Below, in pieces: positions 1 to 10,365 of a stretch of DNA of 64,000 nt. A model generated the notes under the pieces. It searched no databases, was not told the origin of the DNA, and worked only from the letters and a program-made list of their open reading frames with translations. The position numbers were made by a program, and so were the translations under genes. This DNA is from Trametes villosa. Lineage: Eukaryota > Basidiomycota > Agaricomycetes > Polyporales > Polyporaceae. Positions within the stretch are counted from its first letter, which is position 1. Each line of letters starts with the position of its first letter. Location of the stretch: assembly GCA_002964805.2 (NCBI GenBank), contig PUDQ02000014.1, forward strand, positions 248,001 to 312,000, given 5' to 3'.

Positions 1-456
1 GCCGCGCCCAATCCAACGCACTCTTCTAGGAAGTCGATGATGATCGTGCTCTCGTTCAGAGCCCTGGGCGGGGCGAAGTTGTTGAGCTTGAGCGCTGGCA
101 CGAGGCCCTTCGGCGACAGCTCCAGCAGCTCCGCCGGCTTCTTGTACGGATCCACCTCATCTGCGCATGGCCCACTAGGTGAGCAGGGTACTTGTTGAGG
201 GCGACGAGATCGTACAGTACTGGATAGAAAGGAATAGAATGGACTCAGTCAGCGCTTGATGAAAGGTCAACCGCACACATACCTGATAGTCAATGCCCAG
301 GTGTTCGAGCGTTATCCAGACACGATGTACGAAGGGGCAGAAGCATCCGCCAAACAGCGTGATGTTCTCCGCGTCGGTGTGCGCTTTGGCAGTCACCAGC
401 GCCTCCCCGGTACACTCCAGATGGTAGGATCTTCCCTTGTCTTGCTCGCTGGCCAT
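1..456 (-). CDS. Glutathione S-transferase, omega-like, 5' part (cut by window edge)
   Basis: The N-terminal thioredoxin-fold half of a cytosolic glutathione transferase is visible. Such enzymes join glutathione to, or reduce, electrophilic or oxidised substrates. Exon 1 (456-279) carries the active-site region FGGCFCPFVHRVW; the CPF motif, with Cys as probable catalytic residue, is that of omega or fungal Ure2p/GTT-like enzymes rather than Tyr/Ser classes. A short intron (278-161) uses the donor GTGTGC. This donor, rather than the stronger-looking GTATGT six bases upstream, keeps frame and gives DYQVYEVDPYKKP, as in the family. Exon 2 (160 to beyond 1) continues with LSPKGLVPAL and the glutathione-contact ESTIIIDFLEE. 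The start is the first ATG, 456. The helical C-terminal domain lies outside the window. Family assignment is firm; class is inferred. Confidence 0.88.
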
Positions 457-2987
457 GTTGTGTGCTACGACCGTCGTTGTTGAGGGATGAGTGCTAGTTG
501 GGACACAACTTGGGCTCCCAAAGGCGACGCCCGGCGTGTTAGTGAATCGATGACATCAGCAGCCGTCTCAGTGGGCCATGTGCGCGGTCCGGTTTGGGTG
601 TGGTGCTGGTGTTATGACCAGGACCTGGAAGAGTTGCACTAAGTGTCGCTGAGGCCACCTGCTAAGCCCGGTGTGTACACTATCAGCGAGATCCTGGAGT
701 CTGCGAGACTAAGAATCCGTATCGACGCAAGCACGTCTCGGGTTTTGTTCGAGGTTGAGGGTGTAACTGGCAGTGGGATCAGACGCGTTGTCGCACATAT
801 GAGACGGTTCATACTCTTCTGGCCTCGCCTTTGTCGGATAGACTGCAATGTCCGGATAGGACTCGAATTTACGCGACAGTGGTCAGGTTGTCGATGTCTA
901 GGACATGAAGGATTCGAATCGAGGTTGAAGAGGTAGGAGACGCGCAGCGCGCTTTTATCTGGCGTTAACGCTGGTTAGATCAATTACAACCGCGATTAAA
1001 GCATTGCTTAGTAGTTGCTATTGAACTTCTAGTCAGTGTTGAAGAGGCATTAGCTCCCTGTAAGCGCTTGAGCAAATCGGCGCTACGGTGGCCGCCTGTG
1101 GCCGTTCGTAACTTGAGCACGTTCAACTTGTCGCTGCGTCTAACCCCCTCCGGATAGGAGAACAAATGGGAAAAAGCGGTCTGTCCACCCTCTCAATCGA
1201 TAACTCAAGATCGAAATTGACCGAAGCACTGTTCACACAGAACACACCCCTCATGACAGAACCGCCCGGCTTCTACGTAAAGCTCGTCGGTCGCCCCTTG
1301 CGCTCGTGCCTATTACTCCTCCATCGTCGTTCACACGATCGCGTCCCAGAAACGGCAAACAAGTTACTTGGCGAGGCTCACATGTCGCCATCTCGACATT
1401 GCCTCCGTGCCCCGGAATCGACAAGAGCGTCATCCGGTCGTTCCGCTTATACGCCGGCGACATACCGTGCTCTAGTCGTTATTGCTTCCAGACGATCATC
1501 TCTACCCCGAGACCCCGCCGTGAGTGCCCGTGCTGTTGAATTATGCATCGTGACCTTGCAGACGGCCGGAGGAAACAGCCATTGGCGCAATCGCCTCACC
1601 GCCGGTGCTCGCGTCCTCCAAACGCAGCCACGGCCCTCCGGGCGCCCCACGTCACCCCGCAGATCCCCCTCGCGCCGGACAGCGAAGACGCGAACCCAGC
1701 AGGGTCCCCTTCCGCAGAAGGCACACGAAGGCCGCGCGCGGGTGTACACATGGGCGCGGCGAATGCACCCCGGAGAAGCCCGTGCGCTAGCGGCCTTCTC
1801 GAGGTCGGAGCGGAAGCTGCGATGCCGTGGCCTTTCTCTGCTTCCCTACCTCACTTCACCCTTCGGAGGGCCTTCGTACGTCTGGGCACGCGCCAAATGC
1901 TGAACATCGCTGATCGTCGTGCACATCCCCGTGTGGGTGCGCAGGATGAGCAGCGCGGAGCATGGCGCGTTTGTCATGTTACTGTCGGCTCCCGAGTGAG
2001 TTGGTGCGTGACATGACGGGTTCCCACCGGGCGTTGAGCGAGAGAATGCCGCTGAAGTATACCGCTTGCATTTCATACTTTAGAGTTATTGGTGTGCCTC
2101 ACTAGTGCAGAACACTGCGGTTCCTATGACGTACGTTTGCGGGCGGGGGTACATGCTGCGGACGCATCCTGTGGTGTCATGTGGATGGTAGTAGTGTTAG
2201 CATGGGATAGTGTGCCACCTGCGGCGCCCAAGACCGCCGGTACATTCTCTGTGAAACACGCCGGCGTTTCGCTGTTCTTCTGTAGCAGCACGATGAATTG
2301 AGCGGGATGGTATCATGGCGCGTCTACACTGTGCACATCGAGATTCGAGGGTGGCGAAGGCGTTTCCGCGCTGGTGCACGCAGATCATCGCCTCACATGG
2401 TACTCCGTCCATAGAATACCAAGCTCACGAGCGCCGTCGAGTCGAGGCTCTCCGCCGGAAGTAGACACGGAGAGTCAGGACGAATCACACTCGGTGAACC
2501 AATACGATGGAGGAAAATAAGGATCACGCGCGCACTGCGACCTAGAAGCACGAAAACAGCTAAACCCAAATGTGCATCTGGTGCCACATCCGAGGACTCG
2601 CGCGGCGCGGCGAAACTTCTTCGACCGCTCGTCACATAGCCTGGGCGGTGCGGCGGGACCGCGAGCGAGATATTCGGGGGTGCTGCGCGTACCTGTCCAT
2701 CGATGGGGGCTATCTATCGATTCGATTGCAGGAGATGTCCGTCCGAAGCTCGAAAGGGCCGGAGAGTATGGGAGACAGAGAGAGAGTACAGAGGAATGAC
2801 AGGCGCGAGAGGCATACAGGACATGAACATGAAGGGGCGTGCGTGTGCTATAAAACAGTGGAAGAACAGTGGTAATCTCACACCGGGCGACCCGCTCGCC
2901 CGGAACACAACGTACAAACAACTGATACCCGAACAACAGCGAGCGAATGGCGCGGCCGCCGAGGCGGCGGCGAGGAAGGCGAGTGCA
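457..2987. other. Intergenic, no gene recognised
   Basis: About 2.5 kb between the glutathione transferase start and the FKBP12 stop. Open frames are present on both strands, the longest being 245 codons at 1166-1903. Their translations are Arg/Pro/Ser-rich, have no recognisable domain and overlap other open frames antisense, as expected by chance in GC-rich DNA. No repeat or RNA gene was recognised. Confidence 0.5.
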
Positions 2988-3627
2988 TCAGTTGATCTTG
3001 AGCAGCTCGACCTCGAACCGGAGCGTCGAATTGGGAGGGATCACCGGAGGGAAGCCGCGTGCGCCGTACGCCTGCGGAGGGGGCGCACGAAATTGGGTCA
3101 ATACATCGGACGTCCGGAATGCGCGAGAAGTGGGGCTGAGAAGAGAAGACACGCACATAATCCGGTGTCGCCGTCAGGATCGCCTTCTCGCCCAGGGACA
3201 GCTGTGGTACACCTGACGGAGCGATGGCGCACGATTGAGTACTTCGCACGGGCGCTAAGAGTATGGGGAGACGTACCCTCGTCCCAGCCCTTGATCACCT
3301 TGCCCACACCGATCTCAGTCTCGAAAGGCGAGCCACTACGGGGAAAGAGTGAGCGAACGCTCGGTGAACCGCCAGAGACGCGATGACTGACCGATCCCGG
3401 CTGGAGTCGAACTTCTTGCCGTCAAGGAGCGTGCCAACGTAGTGAATCGTGACCTTGTCTGCGGGCGCGAATGTCAGCGCGCCTGGAGGAGATCGATGGC
3501 GAGGAGGCACGTACCACCCTTGCGGGGGAAGGTCTTGCCGTCTCCGGGAGAAATGACCTCTACGCTGACACCCTGTAGGACGGCGTGAGCGCAAGGCGGG
3601 GAGCACGCTGCAGAGAGCACTGACCAT
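2988..3627 (-). CDS. FPR1: FK506-binding protein, FKBP12-type peptidyl-prolyl cis-trans isomerase
   Basis: A cytosolic prolyl isomerase, the conserved receptor for FK506 and rapamycin. Six exons can be joined without frame conflict: 3627-3625, 3572-3515, 3458-3392, 3335-3277, 3212-3157 and 3071-2988. Together they give 108 residues, the usual FKBP12 length. The product reads [20 protein letters not shown], then [53 protein letters not shown] and ends [10 protein letters not shown]. The ligand-pocket residues Tyr, Phe, Asp, Val-Ile and Trp of the family are present. Exon 1 consists only of the ATG start codon, placed between the 5' leader and a phase-0 intron. An upstream in-frame ATG at 3666 would need retention of that intron and gives non-family sequence, so it was not chosen. 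Confidence 0.95.
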
Positions 3628-5685
3628 GGTCGTGGCTGGTGGACGGATGATTATGGAGATAATCAAGGAGGCGTAGAGAGCGCGTTGGTGGATTGTGGCT
3701 ACGCACTTATACTAGTACGGGGAGAGAGGACGGATCTTGATCCGATCTGGCGTCATCCGGCATCCTCCTCGATCTCTCCAGCGGACGAGTGCGAGCTGCC
3801 TAGACTCGGCCTTTATCGATGTCGATAGGCCGCCCATCCACTTGAGAACACTCACCGCAGCGCCTCCACCAGTGTCACCGGACGACGCTCCTCTTGCGCG
3901 CATCCAACCCAGCGAACGCCTCCACGAACCCCAGCCGGCACCCGCACGGCCCTTCGGGCTCCCCGCAGCGGCGCACGCCCCGCTCCGTGAAAGAGGCCGT
4001 CCGCGATAGCACAGAGCCTGCCAATCCCGACCGACAGCTGCCGCGAGGATTCGGGGGTGCAAATCGGCAGGGCCAGATGGCCATCCGATAGTGACTAGTC
4101 ACTCGCAGAACCCGCGCCCGCCTCTCCAACCATTCCTTTCGCCCGCTTCCAGACGGACGCGATTGGGTGAAGCGTTGAACCTCCTCGCCCAATCGCCGGC
4201 GCACAGGAACCCGGGGCAGCCACCGCCCGTGGAGGTGGGGTGGCACGCGGCGCGCGGCCGAACGTCGAGACCCCCGTCCCTGCTCGCGGGCGCGGCGGGC
4301 GAGGGTCCGCGCTGCCGCCCGCCGCGGCCCCGCTCCCCATCGCGCCCAGCGACCGCGCTGCCGCGAAGCATCGCCTGATAGATTTGCGCCGGATGGCGCC
4401 ACCAAACCGCACAGAGGCGCGCCCGCGATTGCAATCGCGCGCGCAAGATTGGAGCCTGGTCTTGTGACGGCCCGGGCGCAGAGGGAGAGACAATGAGCGG
4501 GAATGGAGGGCGCATTGAGTGGTCCGCGCCGTGTGAGCAGAAGTTCGGCCTCCCGTCGTCAGACCATGCCACGGGACAGAACTCTATCCCTATCGATGGC
4601 CTGGCAAGGAGGTCAATGTCGCGCTGTGCGTTGTGGCAGGACACGGGAAAAGACCACATAGAGACATACCGCAGACACGGAAGAAGCGCAGCGGGCTGGC
4701 TGACACGTACGCGAACGGACGCGCGTATCGCCAATGCGTAAATACTAATTATTGTCTTGGGCAACTCCTGTCCAGGCGATCGGAGGCAGCCTCGCCTCCG
4801 TGTCTCCGACCTTTCCAGCAGAAAGAGGCCGGGCTTCGAGCCGGAAAACATGCACCGCGGGCCATAGATGTGTCGACAATGTCTGGAGTCCCAGGGACCA
4901 GGAAAGTGGGGGAGCGGGTGCAAGAGGCGTTTCCAAGGGCGACTCGCTGCCACGCCTGCCTGCCTACCGCACCACGTGACCGTGCATGAACGGCTTCCGA
5001 GTCGAGCTGTAGCCTGCCGTTGGGTGAACGAGACGTTCGGTAGGTTGTTTACTGCTTGGGGCGCGGAAACACTACCCGCGAAGACGACGCGCGACGGCGC
5101 CGACCGCCACGACCTCCGATCTGCACCTCCAATATCATCCGGAATTGGGGTCGGTCGTACGCGCAGCCTAGGCCAGGCCGCACAGCGTACGGGTCGACGC
5201 CGCGGGACCCGGAGGGCGTCGATTGGGGCCCCAAGCGAGCCGCACGTTGCGGGCGCGCAGGCCCACAGAGTCACCCGCCCTGCCGCGCATCTGATACATC
5301 TGCATGAGAAGATGATCGGTGATTGCAGTTCAAACAAGCTCCTTCTCGACCTGCGACCCGCGCGCGCGGCGGGCCCTCTGACTGCAGGCCCCGCGCGCTG
5401 GCCCGCGGCTGCCCTGCGCGGCGGAGCGCGCGTGGCCCGCGCGCGTAGGGATCGTCGCTCCGCCATAAGGCAATCAAGGACGGGGGGCAGGCCTGGATCA
5501 ACCACGGCTATCTTCCCTTCCTTCCCATGCATCCGGGGCCCATCGATGGGTGCGCGTGAGCGCGAGCGGGCGTTCCGGTGGTGTGCTTCTTTGGGCGAGT
5601 CCGGGGATACGTGCGCTTCGGGTGCGGGGATAGAATTGGAAGGTGAGCTGAAGGCTGGCTGCGACGAAGAGATTGCCGTGGTCGA
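3628..5685. other. GC-rich intergenic stretch, no gene accepted
   Basis: Two kilobases of very GC-rich sequence. A 477-codon frame is open on the minus strand (5532-4099) and a 273-codon frame on the plus strand (4868-5689). Both translations are dominated by Arg, Ala, Pro and Ser, no domain or splice pattern supports them, and they run antisense to each other. Nothing else was recognised. Confidence 0.4.
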
Positions 5686-6890
5686 CTAGCTGGAGATAGG
5701 TAGATTGTCTTTGTCGGCCACGGTAAGAAGGACGTAATGCAGTAGAGATAAGAACAGCCGAACATACCTCGCACCGGGGGAAAGCAGGTTCTTCGCCAGA
5801 ATGCGCGACGGCCTCAACCAAGTGCACGTCATGTCCCAGCCCGGAGCACGATAGAAGGCGCCAGGGTCCATCCTGCAGGTCGCGAGATAGCAAAGGGCCG
5901 AGAACAGAGCGTCACCAGACACACGGCGACTGTAGACCAATAGGGTGCATCGCCAGAGCAGCGAGACGAGTGGTCTCTCGTTTGAGGGTTCCGGCGAGGA
6001 AGACCGCAGGTATACGATAGCAGAAGCCAAAAGAAGTTCCCCGTCGGAGCGCCCGGAGCCCATCCGTCCCAGCTCCTTCAGAGTTAACGTTGTAGAGCCG
6101 CGCCAGCCCCGCGTGTGGCCCTGGAAGGCGTGTAGGGGCAGGACCGGTCCGTAGAAAGCGCAGGCTTCGGCCGCTAGAATAGTCTCCTATTTGCCGTCGA
6201 AGAGATCAGAGAGACCTCAAAGACACGCGTGGAAGGCGTTGCGCGGGGCACATTCACACCACGCGGCGCTGACAGCCTGGGCTTTCAGGACCTTAGGGCC
6301 GAACGAGGCGAGAGAACCGTCAGAAAATAGACTTGTAGCAACAGAGGGTTCGGATAGCGGGACGGAGGCACCACTTGAAATAGTAGGTCGGGCGAGCTTC
6401 TCCGGGTCGAGACAGCGTTGCATAGGTTGCTCGTGATTGGACCCTGTCTCCAAAGATGCGACAGTGCTGCTTGACGCGTTAGGGTTTCTGATTGCGTAGA
6501 CGCGTGGGTGTAGCGGGGCTAATCAGCCTCCTGAGGTGTCGCTCACCACGCCTTCACGGATTTTCGGGCAGCCCAATGCCTGCCAAAACGCCGTTCTTCT
6601 CACCATGGATGAGAAAGCGCGAGATGCGAGCCTGTAAGAGTCCTGAGTACTGTTGGGTATCTTGCGTCGCCCACACGAGAGAATCAAAGATGCCTAGTGC
6701 TCACTTCAAGAGCTGAGACGTGGCCACTGATGAGTGTAGTCGCGTAAACTGCTGAAGAACACATGCAATTAGTTCACTAAGCATACTGCGCGCCAAGAAG
6801 CGAGGTGACACGACATACCGTAGCCACCATCCCTAGAGAGAGCTCCACGGACATGGCTTGGCCAGCGAGCTCGTCTTCCAGCACATACAT
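5686..6890 (-). CDS. Uncharacterised multi-exon protein
   Basis: I do not recognise the family. A frame-consistent model joins 6890-6819, 6751-6705, 6631-6558, 6518-6274 and 6186-5686 (about 312 residues), starting MYVLEDELAGQAMSVELSLG. The last exon is the best supported, with a dense, non-repetitive protein-like sequence including CAFYGPVLPLHAFQGHTRGW and MDPGAFYRAPGWDMTCTWL. The intron 6273-6187 starts GTCAGC and ends TAG; a shorter variant cannot be excluded. Near the end, a donor GTATGT at 5767 and an acceptor at 5690 would replace the last 26 or so residues by a single Ser before the same stop. No signal peptide is evident. It shares a promoter region with divergently transcribed fimbrin. 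Coding status is moderately supported by phase agreement over four introns; function is unknown. Confidence 0.5.
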
Positions 6891-7332
6891 TCATGGTGCA
6901 TATACTGACAGTACTTCACAAGGCGCAGTCCGGTGGGCTGCGGCTAGAATCTTGAGGCCTGCGCCGCCTTGATCTTGATTCCGCTATCCTTCAAGGCCGC
7001 CGCCAAGAGAGTAGACCATAGCCGTAGAATGTCGAGAGCAAATGTCAGGAAGCCTGCGTCTTGGGTGTCCTTGGCAGTCTGCGCGAGTTCCATCCGCAGT
7101 CGCGCGCTGCAGCAGCGTAGTTCCACGCATACAGTCAGAAAAAATGCAAAGCAGGACGAGCATATGCTGCGCAGTCAAGCAAAAGAGCGGGCGATGCGGG
7201 AGACTGTGCGTGGCGGTGGTGGTGGGCGGCAGCCAACCCGCGAAAATGGATATATCCGGCAACGACGTCAGCGAGCGCTGGCCAAACCCGTCCGCCCACC
7301 CATCTCTCCATCTTCCCCCATCCTACACAACC
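6891..7332. promoter_or_regulatory. Divergent promoter region between the uncharacterised gene and fimbrin
   Basis: 442 bp separate the two divergent start codons, so it must contain both promoters. A small minus-strand frame (7126-6944) covers part of it but has no usable splice donor towards the gene downstream, so it was not annotated. Confidence 0.4.
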
Positions 7333-10136
7333 ATGGACGCCTTCAGGCTGCGCAAGAAGTTCCCCGAGGTCTCGCAAGATGAGATGTTTGACCTCATCAA
7401 CCGCTTCAAGTACGTCCGCCGCTCGCGTAGCTCCAGAATGACACCAATTTCGAGGCAGTGCGATATCGACGGACACCCCCGGTCGCGTCGACAAGCAGCG
7501 CGTACTGCAGAGCCTGCAGTCTGCAGGACAGAACTACGATAACGCGCGCGAGGTCCTGAAGCATGTTAGCGTCGACTCGAGTGGAAAAGTCGAGCTCGAG
7601 GATTGGGTCGAGGTGAGTACTTTGCCGCACGTCTTTGTTCCGTAGCCGCAGCGCGAGAGATCAACACCACGGGCTCGCTTGTCTGGCGAGCACCTCGGCG
7701 TCATCTCATCGCTTGTTTTATACTGCATATACGCTGTACGCGACCGGCGAAGCCCGACACTCCCTTCTTCCTTTGGCAAACCAGTGGGACTGCGCCCCTG
7801 TCGTGATCATGTCTAGGACTGCAGTTAGGCAGGTAAACTGGCCTATATGCGCCCATGGCTTGTCGACACGGCCCATCTCGTTAGTGCGTTACCTGTAAGA
7901 CAGCCTGCAGAGGGATCGTGCCGTTGCCGGACGCGCCGTAGGAGTGGTTCACGAGTTGTACCATTTCACCTTCAGCCCAGTACAAGAGCGCACTAGGATG
8001 GAGCATCACGGTCATGGTATGCGCAGGGGCTATATGCGCGCTATGACAAACTACTTCTCCGACCGGTCTATCCTCTGAACCGGTCTATTTGTTCCTTTTA
8101 GTCGCTAAAGTCTTTCAGCGGCGCGAGCTAATCGTACAACGTTACGTCTAGCTCAACGTGAAGCTGCGGGATCAGTCGAAGGAGGCTCTTCTGCCCTCGC
8201 GGAAAGGCAAAGTCACGGTTCACGGCACGAACGCGAACGTAAGCCACACCATCAACGAGGAAGAACGCGCGGAATTCACGAACCATATCAATGGAGTGAG
8301 TAGCATTTATTGGCTTATTCACGTCCCTTCTCATGATTGTATAGGTCCTCGCAGACGACCCAGATATTGGCTCCCGGCTCCCGATCCCAACAGATACGAT
8401 GCAACTCTTCGACGAGTGTCGAGACGGTCTCATTCTGTGCAAGCTCATCAACGACTCCGTCCCGGATACCATCGATGTCCGTGTACTGAACAAGCCCACG
8501 GCGAAGAAGCCTCTGAACGCGTTCCAAATGACCGAGAACAACAACATCGTCATTACATCCGCGAAGGCCATTGGCTGCTCCGTCGTCAACATCGGCCCCA
8601 CGGATATTGCAGAGGGACGAGAGCATCTTATTCTCGGCCTCATCTGGCAGGTCATTCGCCGCGGTCTCTTGGCTCAAGTCGACATCAAGCTTCACCCCGA
8701 GCTCTACCGCCTTTGCGAGGAGGGCGAGACCATTGAGGACCTTCTGCGGTTGACGCCCGACCAGATTCTCCTGCGGTGGTTTAATTACCACTTGAAGCAG
8801 GCTGGCTGGAAGCGGAGGTGCGTTCTCATTTAGATTCCCATAGAAACATTACCAAACATGCGCGTCGTATAGGGTCAACAACTTCAGCCGCGACGTTTCC
8901 GATGGTGAGAACTACACGGTGCTGCTTAACCAGCTGGTTCCCGAGAAGTGCTCGCTCGCGCCCCTACAGGCGCGCGACAACCGCCAGCGCGCCGAGCAGG
9001 TGCTGCAGAACGCGGACGCGATCGGCTGCCGCAAGTACCTCTCGCCCGCGTCGCTCGTGGCGGGGAACCCGCGCCTGAACCTCGCGTTCGTCGCGAACCT
9101 GTTCAACAACTACCCCGGGCTCGCGCCGCTCGACGAGCAGGAGGCGAAGGACTACGGCGTCGTCGAGGATTTCGACGCGGAGGGCGAGCGCGAGGCGCGC
9201 GTGTTCACGCTCTGGCTCAACTCGCTCGGCGTCGAGCCCGCGGTGTTCAACTTCTTCGAGAACCTGCGCGACGGCGTCGTCATCCTCCAGGCGTTCGACA
9301 AGATCATGCCCGGCAGCGTCGTGTGGCGGCGCGTGAGCAAGCCGAAGGCGGGCGCGGACCAGGAGGTGCGCCTGAACGAGGACGGCGAGGAGGAGGAGAC
9401 CGGCGTGACGCCGAACCAGTCGCGTCTCTCCCGCTTCAAGCAAGTCGAGAACTGCAACTACGTTGTCGACCTCGGCAAGCAGTCTGGCATGCACCTCGTC
9501 GGTATCCAGGGCGCCGATATCGTTGACGGCCAGAAGACCCTCGTGCTCGGCCTGGTGTGGCAGCTGATGAGGTGCGTACTCTGTTATCCTTCAACTGTTG
9601 TCTCGTACTCATAGCGCGGCAGGAAAAACATCACGCAGACGCTCACGTCGCTATCGAAGAGCGCACAGGGTCGCCCCATCAGCGACACCGAGATCCTCAA
9701 GTGGGCGAACACGACCGCGCAGAAGGCGAAGCCGACCGTGCGGCCGGTCCGCTCCTTCAAGGACCCGTCGCTCTCGACCGGTATCTTCCTGCTCGACCTG
9801 CTCGAGGCCCTCCGCCCCGGCATCGTCGACCCGACGCTCATTATCAACGTCAACGAGAGCGGGCCATACGAGGACCGCAGGCAGAACGGTGCGTAGACAT
9901 CCTTCAGGGAGATAAAATATGGGCGCTGAATGCTGTGCCGGGTATTTACAGCCAAGCTGGCCATCTCGATTGCGCGCAAGATGAACGCGCTCATCTTCCT
10001 CGTGCCGGAGGACATCGTCGACGTCCGCCCACGTCTTGTAAGTGCCCTCGTGCTGCTCTCTCATCATGTCGCGACTCACGGTCGCGTGTAGATCATGACG
10101 TTCGTCGGCAGTCTCATGGCCATTGAGAAGCAATGA
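7333..10136 (+). CDS. SAC6: Fimbrin (plastin), actin-bundling protein
   Basis: Cross-links actin filaments into bundles in endocytic patches, hyphal tips and septa. Eight exons join in frame: 7333-7409, 7459-7612, 8152-8295, 8345-8817, 8873-9571, 9623-9888, 9952-10037 and 10092-10136, giving 647 residues, the normal fimbrin length. An N-terminal EF-hand-like region (exons 1-2, including VSVDSSGKVELEDWVE) precedes four calponin-homology domains, the two tandem actin-binding pairs. CH-typical segments seen are DGLILCKLINDSVPDTID, NAFQMTENNNIVITSAKAIG, LGLIWQVIRRGLL, NNFSRDVSDGENYTVLLNQL, LRDGVVILQAFDKIMPGSV and LGLVWQLMRKNITQTL. The start follows from the family N-terminus MDAFRLRKKFPEVS. Intron 2 (7613-8151) is 539 nt, about ten times the others. 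The C-terminus ends IMTFVGSLMAIEKQ. Confidence 0.95.
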
Positions 10137-10365
10137 GCGTCGAGGCTCGAATGTCAGCTCATGAGGTTCTTGGTTTGGACGGTTTGAATGGTTATCGGGC
10201 GGGTGTAATGGAGGCCCCGACAAGAAGCGAAGATCCGATGTAGTACTGTACGCCTGCGGAAATGTATCGAGTACGATGTTATTCACCTCTACCGCTCGGT
10301 TAGGTGCGCTGTGCGATTGAGGAATCAACGGTACGTACAACAAGCTATGTTCGCGCACGTCCTGG

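Noticed and set aside
1166..1903. 245-codon plus-strand frame
   Set aside because: Low-complexity Arg/Ser/Pro composition, overlapping open frames on both strands, no recognisable motif.
4099..5532. 477-codon open frame on the minus strand
   Set aside because: Long, but the region is very GC-rich, the translation is Arg/Pro/Ala-rich without any domain, another long frame runs antisense, and no splice structure is needed or seen. Transcript data would overturn this.
6944..7126. Minus-strand frame with helix-like end (LWSTLLAAALKDSG)
   Set aside because: It reads like protein but lacks a splice donor leading to the next gene and would overlap the fimbrin promoter; the downstream gene has its own good ATG.
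8948..9526. 192-codon alternative frame within fimbrin exon 5
   Set aside because: Arg-rich shadow of the true frame, produced by GC-rich third positions.
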